A stretch of DNA of 51,013 nt from Saprolegnia diclina VS20 (taxonomy: Eukaryota; Oomycota; Saprolegniomycetes; Saprolegniales; Saprolegniaceae). Positions within the stretch are counted from its first letter, which is position 1, and each line of letters opens with the position of its first letter. The notes below the pieces were generated by a model, which saw only the letters and a list, made by a program, of their open reading frames with translations, was not told the origin of the DNA and did not search any database. Position numbers and translations under genes: made by a program. The stretch spans positions 1-51,013 of the forward strand of contig NW_008246192.1 in the NCBI RefSeq assembly GCF_000281045.1. The letters are read 5' to 3'. Shown piece after piece: positions 20,718 to 34,101 of the stretch.

Positions 20718-22053
20718 CTAGGCAACACGGCGGATCGCACGCAACTTGGCACTGCGACTGCGGGCGTTGGCTTCGATCTCGGCGTCGGTCGCCTGCACCG
20801 CTCTCTTTTGTACGACCTCAAACCGCTACGTCATTACGTTGGGTCTATCCTCTTGGCAGCACGTACCTTGTGGGGCCAGCGCTCCTCCATGTCGTCGTCG
20901 TCCATCGCGACGGCGTCCCGGAAGTAGCGCTTGATCCACCGATCTTCGAGCGAGTGAAAGGCGATGGCAGCTATTGCGCTGTCTCGCAAGATGCATACCG
21001 TTCGAGCCTACCTAGCTGGCCGCGCGGCGCGAGGCAGTCCATCATGGCGGGAATTCCTTTCTGGTCGCCAAAGTTTTATGCCTGTCCTTGGTGCAAGGGG
21101 ACGTACCTCGACGTGATCGAGCTCTTGGTTGACAGCAATGCGCAGCGCCTAAGCAAGCTTAGCGTGAACCTCTGTTGATCATGTATGTACTTGGAAGAGG
21201 CGCGTCGCAGGGTGGACAAATTGCTTCTTGGCCTTGGCCTTGCCAGACTTGGGCTTCCACTTGTCTGCAATGGCCTCGATGCAGCGCTTCAAGCCCTCCG
21301 TGCGCTGAAACGGCTCGGTCTCGCGCCGCCGGATGATCGCCTTGGCGTACTCTTTGGCCAGCGGGTCTTCCCCGTACGTTTTAAACATCTAGTGGCGCCT
21401 TGACCCAAGTGGCTCCCCGTGCGACGTACTTTGGTGAGCTCGACTTCGGAAAGGGTGTTGACGAGAACGGACGCGGGCGCAAGGTCAGTGTTGGACTGGT
21501 CGAAGCGCATGTCCAGCGGACCGTCGTGGTAGATGCTAAAGCCTCTGTCGCCCGAGTCCAGGTGGTGACTACATAGCTGCGTGAGCGCTGGAGCCTATAT
21601 TACCTCCGCACCTGTTGACACCGAGATCAACGAGCACGCCATCCACTTCAGCCGGCAAACCTAGACAACTATTAGGAGCACCGACGCGTCATGACGAGCG
21701 TCATGTACCGGCAGAGTGCAGGTGCGAAGCAATGTCCAAGTACGAGCCTTGGGCAAAGCGCACGCGGGCGCCAAACGAAGCGAGGCGCTCTTGTGCCATG
21801 TGCAGAATCTACGCGCCAGCGTGTCTTGCGCCTGTCAGGAGTCGGCAAAGTCGACCTGCGGGTCCCGGTCGATGCAGAGCAGTTGCGCCTGCGGGTGGGC
21901 TTCAAGCAAGAGCCGCGAGTGGCCGCCGAGGCCGGCGGTTCCGTCGACAAAGACAGCAGGCGACGTCCGAGCGTGCGCCGGCACCCAGAAGGCGAGCGTC
22001 TCCGCCGGCAGCACGGGCACGTGGTGGAAGGATCGCCGGGCGACTGCCAGCAT
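20718..22053 (-). CDS. METTL15: RsmH-type rRNA m4C methyltransferase (METTL15-like)
   Basis: Nine exons (21856-22053, 21709-21808, 21612-21660, 21430-21568, 21191-21388, 21107-21148, 21012-21060, 20867-20970, 20718-20792), 317 residues, with introns of 41-74 bp. This is the bacterial MraW/RsmH family, which methylates N4 of a cytidine in small-subunit rRNA; eukaryotic members act in mitochondria or plastids. Conserved parts: HHVPVLPAETL, the AdoMet loop DGTAGLGGHSRLLLEAHP, DRDPQ, DGVLVDLGVNS, GFSIYHDGPLDMRFDQS, ALRIAVNQELDHVE, IAFHSLEDRWIKRYF and the terminal RSAKLRAIRRVA. The N-terminus MLAVARRSF is short but basic and could be part of a mitochondrial signal; a longer N-terminus was not found. 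Confidence 0.9.
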
Positions 22054-22314
22054 CTTTTGTGGGATTGGTTTGGACCAATCAGTACGACCGTTTGCTATGG
22101 CTAGGCACACGCAACATTTCGCACCACCTCGCCGCCCGCCGGTGGTCACAGCAGGACGGTATGCACACGGCGTCGTCCATCACGCTGGCGACCTTGCTTG
22201 TTTAAAGGTCGAACATCCTATGTATAGCTCTGTCTCACCGCTCTGTCCTACGCGCGATGGTCAATTCACCGTCTGTGGACTGTGGGTGGGTGTTTTTAGC
22301 ACGCGCAATTGGAA

Positions 22315-23507
22315 ATGGACGAGCTCCTGGTCAGCGATACCAACACCACCGCGCACGCACCGTCGCCACCCGAGCCCATCGCACGGCCACCGTCGCCCGC
22401 CGTCGCCGTCGCATGGATATGCATCTGGGCATACCTTGGCGTGGCTGCCCGCGTGCTTTTCACGTCAGCCTCCAAGTCCATCGAGGCGACGCAGGCTGCT
22501 CCGTCAATTTTGACTGCGATGGGGGTCTCGTTCTTCCTCCCGAACGTTGTCGGCTGCTTCGTCATGGGCCTTGCGCAGCCGCTCAAGACCGCTCGCCACG
22601 AAGCCTTCTGGACGGGCGTGACGACCGGCTTCTGCGGCTGCTGCACGACGTTTGCATCATGGGAACTCGTGCTCGCGCAGGAGTACCTCGGGTCCATGGC
22701 AGCGAACGCGACCTTCATGTTCTTCGTGCAGCTCACGACGTCGCTCGCCGCCTTTCTCTCGGGGCGCCATCTTGGGCTTGTCTACACGGGGCGCGTCCAC
22801 GCAGCTGCCGCCCAAGCTGCGTGGAGCGACGTTCTCGCGTACGCACAGAGCCGGAGCGTCCAACAGGTATATACTGTTGTAGCCGGCTACTCGTTGAAGC
22901 GCGCCTCGAAATGCGGTAGGACGAGGATGGCAAGTGGCAGCGGCTGGCGCTGGCGATGGAAGAGGCGCCACCGCTTCCCGCAGCTGGCGCTTCGACGCTC
23001 AAGCCAGTGCGCCATGGCGTCGTGTACAGCCTGTGCGCTCTGGCCACGGTCCTTGCAATCATTCTCGCTGCGCTGTACCTCGATGGCTACTTGGCCGTTG
23101 TCGTTGGGCCGCTCGGCGCCCTCCTTCGATACGGACTTGGGCTCCGTCTCAACAAGTCCAAGACGTTCCCACTCGGGACGTTCGTCGCCAACGTTTTGGC
23201 GTCCATCGTGAGCTGCATCGGCGTCCTCGCGATGCCAACGTCAACCCTCGCTGCGACCGTACGTGGCACGCCCACGTGCAAGAGATCTGATTTTATGTTC
23301 TAGTGGGTCCAGCACGCGCTCCTAACGGGGTTTTGTGGGTCGCTCTCAACAGTCTCGTCCTGGATCAACGAGATCTACTCGATGCCGTCGTCCAGTGTGC
23401 TGTACGTGGCGGCGACGCACGTCGCGACGCAGACCGCCTGCCTTCTCCTGCTCGGTAGCTCTACGTGTTTGCCCGTCGCTCATGTGTCGCTAGGCCTTGG
23501 GGAATAG
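22315..23507 (+). CDS. FEX: FEX-type fluoride channel (two CrcB domains)
   Basis: Three exons (22315-22866, 22920-23258, 23304-23507), 364 residues. It has two CrcB/Fluc repeats in one chain, as in eukaryotic FEX proteins that export fluoride across the plasma membrane. Repeat 1 has GVTTGFCGCCTTFASWE (about residue 103); repeat 2 has LLTGFCGSLSTVSSW (about residue 300). Both keep the GFCG pore motif. Several hydrophobic helices flank each. The first 30 residues are Ser/Pro-rich and cytosolic. It is divergent from the methyltransferase gene, with 261 bp between the starts. Confidence 0.9.
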
Positions 23508-23684
23508 CTTGGGAAGAGAGTATACCGCGTAGAGAACACATGAAGAATCCATATCCATCCTTCTATCGGAGGACATATCGTAGTTACGTTAACATTGCTA
23601 CAGCACGACTCGAGGATAACATCGAGACATATAATTATAAGGTGGGCCGCGAAACACTTTCATTGGCCGTGGGCGGGGCGACGT

Positions 23685-24422
23685 CTATCGCGTCAGGCAG
23701 CACTCGGTCATGTGGTGGACCCACTTTTCGCGCTCCTGGCTGCTCTGCGCCTGCAGAATCAGCGGCTTGGTGCCGTGGCTTAGCCGCACCTCGAGCGTCT
23801 GGCTGTTGGGCAGCGGCTTGACACCGAGAACGTAGCTGCGCGACGTCGGGACAGTCCACGGGTTTTCGTCCGCGTGCATCGAGAGCATGTTGCCTTGCAG
23901 CACAAAGTACTTGTTGCCTTGCTTGGGCACGGTCAGGTAGCCTGCGCAGTTGACGGCGTTCTCGTCGTCCGAGTCGAGCGACGAGTCGGCCGAGTCGATT
24001 GAAACAGATGTGGTCGCGAGCTTGCGCTTGCCGAGCTGCGACGCGAGGTTGAGGCCGTTGACCCACTTGGCGCGCGCGACTGAGGTCTCGACGCGGATGT
24101 CGAGGACCTTGCCGGACGAGCCATAGACCTTGAAGGCGATCGCGCTCTTCTGGCCGACCTCGACGTGCACAACGCGGAGGACGCCGCGCGGGGATGTGTC
24201 ACCCTGCGTGTAGCCGGGCGCGAAGAGGTGGGCGTACTCCTCGCCAGGGTACTTGTCGTAGTACGAGAGAAGGGCGCCGCGCAGGATAAAGTACTGGTAC
24301 TTCCATGACGAGAAGCGACCCGACTTCTTCCACAGCCAGCCAGCGGCGAACTCGCCGGCCGTGGACGACGACTCGGGCATGGAGGCGCCGCGGGAGCTTG
24401 GGTGCGAGCGCGCAGAGTTCAT
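23685..24422 (-). CDS. Tandem PH-domain protein
   Basis: Intronless, 245 residues. A first PH domain spans about residues 25-125: GWLWKKSGRFSSWKYQYFIL, with the Trp near its end (RAKWVNGLNL). A second, more divergent one spans about 155-240 (GYLTVPKQGNKYFVLQGN to REKWVHHM). A Ser/Asp linker (SIDSADSSLDSDDENA) separates them. Such proteins usually bind phosphoinositides and act as membrane adaptors; no catalytic domain is present. It converges on the FEX gene. Confidence 0.88.
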   Translation of the reverse strand: MNSARSHPSSRGASMPESSSTAGEFAAGWLWKKSGRFSSWKYQYFILRGALLSYYDKYPGEEYAHLFAPGYTQGDTSPRGVLRVVHVEVGQKSAIAFKVYGSSGKVLDIRVETSVARAKWVNGLNLASQLGKRKLATTSVSIDSADSSLDSDDENAVNCAGYLTVPKQGNKYFVLQGNMLSMHADENPWTVPTSRSYVLGVKPLPNSQTLEVRLSHGTKPLILQAQSSQEREKWVHHMTECCLTR

Positions 24423-26227
24423 GCGTTTTCAGAATGAAGTATGCAGAGGCGCGAGCTGCTGCTGCTGCACCTCCTATACCTGCTGCCCATGTAACTTCGG
24501 TGTAACACGCTGGAAGCCAGCGCAACGATGTGTATGGGTTCCGGCGTGCGACGCATTAAAAACCAACTGGAATTTTATTCGGCGACACCTTCGTTTTGTA
24601 TACTCCGCAAGAAAAAATAGGCATGGTTTTATTGTCTCGTACATGTCAGCGATGCATTCGCATGTATTTTTATACACGTTGCTAATTTCTGCTGTGAAAA
24701 ATGCATGAAAATGACTGAAGCCAACGTCTCAGCTGCCTCATGTCAAATCTCAGCGACCAGGTGAGATACACAAGCCAGTTGGGCACAGTGGCGCGATTGC
24801 CGCTGGCAGAGCCTTTACATCGCGACCATCATTGAATTCCTGCTGGCGAATCTCGGAGGTCCGTCGCGGATCGAGTGGAAGTGAGGACGCGCGAGGACGA
24901 CGTCGTTTCGGAATGTGCGGCGCTGCGGCGCACACCCAAGAGCCGGCGGATGTTTCCCACCGAACTTGACATGCAGAGCTTGATGAGGCTTCCGATGGCG
25001 CCGCCTGCGTTTCCGTGTCAATGACCGCGCGATACCCAAGCACTTGATTGGCGCCGGCGCACCACCATGTCGGCAGTGGATGGCGCGCTTGACACAAAGC
25101 GCTCGTGTCTTTGGGGTCCATCGGCCGCAACCGTCCATTTCTCTTGCCCGCACACCGCTTTTATGCAATGCTCTCGGGTGGGGATCAGCATTTGGGTGTA
25201 CGTACCCGGCGTCGTGCGAGGGACGTGGGCGAAGTAGCCTTTCGTGCGGTGTCGACGACACGAAGCCGCGGTCGGGCGTGGAACACCGCGTCCTTTACTA
25301 CCGCGAGAGGGGCACGATATGTCATTCGATTTGACGATTCGCATCACAAACAAGTGGTGCGCATATCCCCAAGAAAGCGGCGAGGGAACTTCAACTTGGT
25401 GCGGGACGTGTCCATTGTGGACTGAGAAGCCTGTACTGTACTGGTACTAGCCCACGCACAATGCAGTGGTGTTGGACTTTCGCGGGGGAAATGTCCGTGG
25501 TGGCCAGGGATCGAACCCTGTAGCAGGTCGGCGAGAGGGAGCGACGCCATGCTGGCAGAAGCGGCTTGCGCATATCATATTGCCACCTTGATAGCGGGCA
25601 AGATTCCTGGCTCTGCGCAAAACTCTGCGCATTCCTGCACAAGGCTCCCGTGCTCTTAGGACGACTAGCATGGCCACCAAGAGCGGTCCTTCGTCGCTGC
25701 CAAAGGAAGGCAGAAGCAGTACACTATAGCATGGTGAGTGAGGCCAAGGGCAAGACAGCTGCGTGATTAGCAGCGTGCATTCTCCCGCGTCTTGCCAAAT
25801 GATAGTGGAGAAGGTGGCAGAAGAAGACGACCGCACTTGCGTCCTGCTGTTGCTCGCAACGTCAGACGTCACCAGAAGCTTCCCAGAGTGTAGAGGCTAC
25901 GACCGCTCAACCTTTCACGACGTCGCAACCGGCGCATCAAAACACCCACATACACATGACAATGTGGACGCGGCCATCTGCAACAATCGCAGGCTGCAAG
26001 ATCGCTCAACCGACCTGCCTGCCATGCTGGAGCTCTGCAGGTACCGGCATTGAAGCTCGTAGGTTGACCAACTACACTGTGCGAGCCAGCACTTGGACCA
26101 GTGTTGACTCAACCCGCAATCATGCGCTCTGATTCGCCGCGCAGGTTGAAGGAGCGCGTCATTTTGGCCAATGAAAACGCGATCCGCGGTGCCACACGAC
26201 CTTTGGATCGCCACTTTGGAATTGGAA
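24423..26227. other. 1.8-kb gene-free gap
   Basis: The longest gap in the compact part of the window. Open frames exist on both strands (for example 24815-25261 and 25447-25872, minus), but their codon use is not GC3-biased and no splice-consistent model emerges. Near 25500 the minus strand carries GGTTCGATCCC, a perfect RNA polymerase III B-box-like sequence inside a 5-bp stem, but no cloverleaf can be built around it. Confidence 0.5.
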
Positions 26228-28490
26228 ATGACCAAGCGAGCTACGCTGTCGACGTCCGTGGGTCTGCTTGGCGTCGCCGCCTCATGCCGCATGTAGGTAC
26301 GCCCACCAGGCGGACCTCCCGAGCCTGCCCGTGCCAGACCTGCAGCAGACGGCGCGCAAGTACCTCGAGTCCATCGAGCCCTTCGTGACCAAGGTGGCCT
26401 GCCGCTGCATGGACCCGATGCCAATGCGTTCGCTCTGTAGGAAGAGCTCCAGCACACGACTGAGCTCATGCAGGACTTTGTCGGGCCCAATGGCCAAGCC
26501 CACGCCCTCCACGAAGCGCTTCTCGAGCGCGCGGCTACGGAGCGCAACTGGGTACGGCTTCGCTGCTTCTGGCCTCGCATCTCATATCTGTATGTTGCAC
26601 TAGCTGGCCGAGTGGTGGGAATACGGTACGCGCCATCACAGGTTCCTTCTTTGTCGCTAATGAGCAAATGGGCGTAGCGGGCTACACGTCGTACCGTGCT
26701 CCGACGGCGATCGACATCAACATGATCTCGGGCTTTGGGTCGTTCAACGAGCTAGACCAGTCGGTGCCGCAGTGCCGCCGCGCGGCCGAGATCATCCGGT
26801 ACACGTCCGAGTACCATGCGATGCTGCTCCTCGAGAAGGTCGCGCCGGAGCACATGGGTCGCCGCCCCATGTGCATGGACATGTTCCGTCGCATCTTTGC
26901 GTCCTGCCGCATCCCGCAGATGCCAGCCGACACGTACGAGCGCCTCGACGGCGTCAAGCGCATCGACCACGTCGTCGTCTTTTGCCGCGGTGCGTCTCTA
27001 GTGTGTCTACTTCCTGCACCTTCGTCTGGAACGTAGGCTACCCCTTTGCGCTCAACGTGGTCGACGCGCAGCACCAGCTGCTTACGATCGGCGACCTCGA
27101 GCGCCAGCTGCAGTTCATTTACGAGTACGCACATTCGTTCCCGACAACAGTACGTCGATGTATTCAAGTGTCAATGTATCGAGTTTTCTGTAGCTTGCGG
27201 TCGGTGCACTCACGTCGGCGCACCGCGACGTGTGGACGGAAGCCCGGGAGGCGCTGGTAGGACGGAAGACCTGCCACACAATACGAAATGCATCTCGTAG
27301 CTGCCTCTGGGCACGAACGCGGCGAGCTTGCAGATGATCCAAGAGAGCTTGTTCGCTGTGTGCATGGACGAGAGCACGCCGACGACCCCGACCGAGTGCC
27401 TCCAGCACATCGCGGCTGGTAGACACGGAGGCCATGCGATGCAGAGATCCGAGTTTCGGTCGTAGGCGAGGCCCACAACCGGTGGTATGACAAGAGCCTC
27501 CAGTTCATCGTCTTTGGCAACGGCAACGTCGGCTGCAACATGGAGCACGGCAACGCCGACGCGACCGTGTACCGCTCGGTCTTTGAATGGTCGGTCTAGT
27601 ATCAAGTTGATACGATTGCGCAAGTACGGAATATGTGATGTAGGCTCGGGCGCCGGTACTTGAGCCGCAATGGGAGCATGGAGACGCGTATTGAGAGCAC
27701 GTCGAGTGCGTTCTTGCCGCCGCCGACGCTCCTCTCGTTCGACGTGCCGGCGCATGTCGGTGCGACGATCGCTGATGTTTCGACGGCGTTTGCCGCCAAG
27801 GCCGCGCGCTTCCAGGCGTGCGTCACGCGACACAAGGAGGTCGGTCGACTGCGCATCAAGTCGGACCTGCGCGTGCCGCCCGACACGTTTGTGCAGCTCG
27901 CGATCCAGCTCACTGCGTGGCAGCTCTGGGGCCGCGTCCTCCCCACGTACGAGAGCGCGCACACGCGCTGGTTTGCCCACGGCCGCACGGAAACGATTCG
28001 GTCGTGCACGAACGAGGTCGTCGCCTGGCTGCAAGCGCCGTCCGACATGGCCAAGTTGGAGGCCGCGGTCGCCAAGCACCAGGAGCTCGCGATGGAGGCG
28101 CTCGACGGCCAGGGCGCCGACCGGCACCTGCTCGGGCTCCAGATCGCCTCGGTGCTCGCCGGTGCGCCGCTGCACCCGGTCTTCTCGGACGCCTCGTACA
28201 CCAAGTCGGGCGGGAACGGCAACTTTGTGCTCTCGACGTCCAACGTCTCGGGCTACGAGTGGCTCTGGGGCGGCTTTGCGCCCATGGTCGAGTACGGCAT
28301 CGGCATCTGCTACTCGGTCGAGCCGACCTTTATCGGGTACACGGTGTCGTCCATGAAGAAGACGGCAGAGGCGACCGACGACCCGATCGAGCGCGTCTCG
28401 TGCCACACGTTTGCGGCGGCGCTCACCAAGAGCATCACGTCGCTGGCCGAGACCCTCGAGACCGCGCGTCGGGCGGCCGCCAAATTGTAA
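26228..28490 (+). CDS. CRAT: Carnitine O-acetyltransferase
   Basis: Ten-exon model: 26228-26253, 26297-26393, 26441-26551, 26604-26625, 26678-26989, 27037-27149, 27194-27256, 27301-27418, 27466-27589, 27644-28490; 610 residues (animal CRAT about 626). It transfers acetyl groups between CoA and carnitine. Family blocks: LPSLPVPDLQQTARKYL, PMCMDMFRRIFASCRIP, VGALTSAHRDVW, NRWYDKSLQFIVFGN, the catalytic His in NMEHGNAD, and THTR-like AHTRWFAHGRTETIRS. The C-terminus AKL is a peroxisomal PTS1, as in animal CRAT. Exon 1 (MTKRATLST) is the weakest part: its donor GTCCG is unusual, and a different first exon, perhaps with a mitochondrial signal, is possible. It is tail-to-tail with the cyclin gene, 31 bp between the stops. 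Confidence 0.88.
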
Positions 28491-28521
28491 ACAGCTTGTT
28501 ATAACACAACGTCGTGTTGGG

Positions 28522-30555
28522 TTAGCGGCGACTCTTGTGTTTCTTGGTCGACGACCGGCGACGGTACCGGTCGTCGTCGTCGCTGCTGCTACTGCTGTAG
28601 TCGCTCTCGTAGTCGTCCTTTCTCCGACGCGATCGGCGGTCGTACGACGGCGACCGGCGACGCGACGCGTAGTAGCGACTACCCCGGTCCGGGCTGCGGC
28701 TCCGCGAATACCGCTTCGTGTGGTAGCTCGATTTCCGGTACGACGGCGACCGCGACCGCTTCCGAGGCGACGGCGACCGCTTTCGAGGCGACGACGACCG
28801 CTTCCGGGGCGACGACGACCGCTTCCGGGGCGACGACGACCGCTTCCGGGGCGACGACGACCGCTTCCGGGGTCGGCGGTCCTTGGCGGGCGACCGTGGC
28901 TTGCGGTAGTCTTTGGACGGCGATCGGTGGCGACGGTCCGGCGACCGCGCGCGGTCCTTGATGGGCGACCGGGTGCGGTTCTTTGGTGGCGATCGCGGTG
29001 GTGGCCGCGACTCGACTTGGTTGGTCATTTCACTCGGGAGAGATATCGAGTCGTGCACGGGCCACGTGAGCCCCCCCTTTTGGGTCACGAGGAAGTGGCG
29101 TTTCTGCTCGTCGGTCGCCGTCGCCGCCTGGAAGAGCCGCGTTTGCTGCGTCTTCCACGCGTGCAGCTGCATGTACTGCTCTAGCATTGTCGTGCGCTCT
29201 ACAAAAAGCATGAGGACCTTCGCCGCGTCGAGTGCTGCGCGTACGGAGCGGCACCATGGCCGCGTGCTGCTTGTCGGAGAGCCACGCCGACTCGCAGCGC
29301 GTCTGCTTGATGTGGCACGCGATCACGATGCTGGCTTGCGCGAGGTGCACGGCCGAGTAGTCGATGCACATGGTCGTCCAGAATAGCTCGCGCAAGATGA
29401 CTTTGGAGACGTCGCCAACCTCGCTGCTACCTACTCGGAGCGTCAGGCATGCTCGTGTTGGCGAGAGCGTACAGGACGGCGGCAGCTTGCTGACGAGCTG
29501 GTACAAGTGGCAGTACGGGAGGTCGATCGTGAGGTCGTACGAGACGCCGCGTAGCACTTGGAGCTCGTAGTGCAACAGGTGCATGCGCTCGAGCTCTTCC
29601 TTCTCTTCGTCGCCGTACTGAAGCGGTGTCTACTTGGAGGTTGGTCGCCATACCATCACGGCGATAACTCTACCTCGAGGATGTAATGCATGACGTGGAC
29701 CATCCGAAGCAGCCGCATGCGCTGGCTCGAGGCTTTGGCCGCGAGGAAGAGGCAGGCGGCGGCAATCTTGTAGCGCTCCCGGGCGTAAAACCCCTTGTCG
29801 AAGAGCGTGTGGAAGTAGTGCATGGCCGTGACAACGATGTGGGGTGGAAGGCCCAGCGCGTGGCTGAGCGCGTCGATGAAGGCGACGCCCGTGAAGCGCC
29901 AGTGACGCTTCTTGTCGCTGAGAGATGCGTACTGCACTTCCATGAGTGACGGCAGGTTGAGCCGATGCACTGACATCTGCAGGTTCATGCCGTCCCGATC
30001 GAACGGGTCCATGGCGCCGGGCAAGAGCATCTTCTGGGGCGGCTTCCGCGGCCGCGCCTCGCCCGTGATGAAGCGTCGCCAGTCGCGGAGCTTGGCGCGG
30101 AATATCCCGAGCTCTTCCCAGCGGCCGAGCGTCTTGAAGAGCTTCTTCTTGTTCTCTTCGACTTTGCGCGACTCGTCCATGTCTCGGATGCACGTGAGGA
30201 AGATGTGCTCGACCGTGCCGGTCCACGCGTGCTGGCGCGCCTTGCGCTCGGCCGGCGGCGTCGGCGTCTTGAGGAACTCGTGGATCACGTAGAAGAGCAT
30301 GAGCTTGTTGTTGAACGTCCGCGCGCGGTCGCCGCTGATCCACGTGCGCAGCTTGATCTGGATGTACACGGTCCACGGCTCCAGCGCGTGGGCCGCGATC
30401 CAGGCCGCCGTCAGTGCCACGACGTTGCGGTTCGGGTGCTTCTCGATGAGCTGCATGAGGAGCACGTCCAGCTCCGCCAGCGGCGACGCCACTAGCGTCT
30501 CGCCCTCCATCGCCCCGTCGTCGTGAGGGCCGACCAATGATTTTCGGGCGTCCAT
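28522..30555 (-). CDS. CID-cyclin-RS fusion protein
   Basis: Four exons (29674-30555, 29473-29629, 29245-29430, 28522-29198), 633 residues. Residues about 25-155 resemble a CTD-interacting domain (CID) of the Rtt103/SCAF type: NNKLMLFYVIHEFLK matches the helix that precedes the phospho-CTD groove, and KKLFKTLGRWEELGIF matches the family's closing helix. Residues about 190-410 form a cyclin of the transcription class (K/T/L-like): HWRFTGVAFIDALSHAL, FYARERYKIAAACLFLAAKA. The tail (about 450-633) is Arg/Ser-rich with repeated RKRSSSP, as in cyclin L and SR proteins. It would be expected to pair with a CDK9/12/11-type kinase and bind phosphorylated RNA polymerase II in the nucleus. An earlier in-frame ATG at 30786 exists; 30555 is chosen on codon use. 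Confidence 0.85.
28752..28872. repeat. 21-bp tandem repeat inside the RS tail
   Basis: About six units of a 21-bp sequence (core GACGACGACCGCTTCCGGGG on the plus strand), the central ones nearly identical. They encode the RKRSSSP heptads of the cyclin's RS tail. The near identity at DNA level suggests recent slippage or conversion. Confidence 0.85.
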
Positions 30556-33059
<2,504 letters not shown>

Positions 33060-33087
33060 TCACCAACCTTATATGCTGAGTTGAGTC

Positions 33088-33576
33088 TTAGACGAGCACC
33101 TTGCCGAGCACGCGACGGCAGAGGCACCACCAGCCACCGGCCGAGACGACGCCGGCGGGGAAGAAGGGCATCGCGAGGAGGCGCTCGAGGGGCATGAGGT
33201 ACCCGGACGGGAAGAGAACCAGGGGCGCGTTCCAGTACAAGGCGACGATTAGCACGAGGCAAGCCGGCTGCACGTACTTGACGAGCGGCGAGACCGTGAA
33301 CTGCGCCATGCGCTCCATCGCGAGCGTCTGCTCCTGCTTCTTGATCGTGTTCATTTGGCGCGTGATCTTGGAGTGCTCGACAAACATGTCGACCGAGTTG
33401 AGCTTCTTGGCTTGGAGCGAGAGGAGCGCATGCTCCTTCTGAAGGCGGAGCTCGTCGGCGCCGGGGCGCTCACCGCGGTGCGTGTAGTAGTACATGCTGG
33501 CCTCGACGAGGACGCAGAGAAGCGTGAGGATGAGGAGGCTCGGCGCGTCGAGCTCTTCCACGAGTCGGAGGCCCAT
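33088..33576 (-). CDS. GET1: GET1/WRB tail-anchored protein insertase subunit
   Basis: 162 residues, intronless. Topology and motifs fit GET1/WRB: an N-terminal membrane helix (LLILTLLCVLVEASMYYY), a cytosolic coiled coil with KITRQMNTIKKQEQTLAMER, then two membrane helices (VQPACLVLIVALYW; FFPAGVVSAGGWWCLCRRVL). GET1 with GET2 receives tail-anchored proteins from the GET3 ATPase at the ER and inserts them. The family is poorly conserved, so the call rests on topology plus the KITRQ...KKQ pattern. Confidence 0.82.
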   Translation of the reverse strand: MGLRLVEELDAPSLLILTLLCVLVEASMYYYTHRGERPGADELRLQKEHALLSLQAKKLNSVDMFVEHSKITRQMNTIKKQEQTLAMERMAQFTVSPLVKYVQPACLVLIVALYWNAPLVLFPSGYLMPLERLLAMPFFPAGVVSAGGWWCLCRRVLGKVLV

Positions 33577-34101
33577 CGATCGACACGAAGCAAACGAAAA
33601 TGAAATTCGGACCGAGTCCTAGTTGACGATTTTGAAACAAGGCTTTCGGACGTTGATGACGTTAAACAGGTTAAACAGGTTGAATACCGACTCCAAGCCT
33701 CATGCGAAGATCTCCGAAATTGAGTCGGCCGACAATTATGCTCGCTTCGATTTCTCAACGAAGACTGCGGAGGTACAGATTGCTGGTGAAAGGAGCTGAA
33801 CATCCCGAGTCGGAGGCTGAATAGCATGCTCGACAAACTACTTCCTTCCCAGCGTGTCAAGGCGGCTGAGTGCTCGGTCTATGAGCTTGTGGACCAGAAA
33901 TATGCAAGCCTCGCTCGCTGTATCGCCCAAGAAGTACTATTAGTACAGTTTATGTACAATGATGAAAGACGATCACCGAAATGTATCAAGTTGACACAAA
34001 ATCAGCTCGGTGCGGCTGGTGTGGTGATTCGGATGCACTGGAACTCACCATGAACGAGAGAGCTGCAGCGATTGTCGACGAGTCCAAACAGCTCATAGTT
34101 C
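33577..34101. other. Intergenic stretch with short tandem repeat
   Basis: No gene supported. A perfect 9-bp tandem repeat (GTTAAACAG twice) lies at 33661-33678. Small open frames have random codon use. Confidence 0.5.

Noticed and set aside
25480-25600. A tRNA gene on the minus strand
   Set aside because: Only the T-arm and part of an acceptor can be formed; the T-loop would have six bases and no D or anticodon arm fits.
27210-28406. 398-codon minus-strand frame
   Set aside because: Antisense to the carnitine acetyltransferase exons, which have clear family motifs.
28752-28872. CRISPR-like or satellite array
   Set aside because: The 21-bp units are in frame and encode RKRSSSP heptads of the RS tail.
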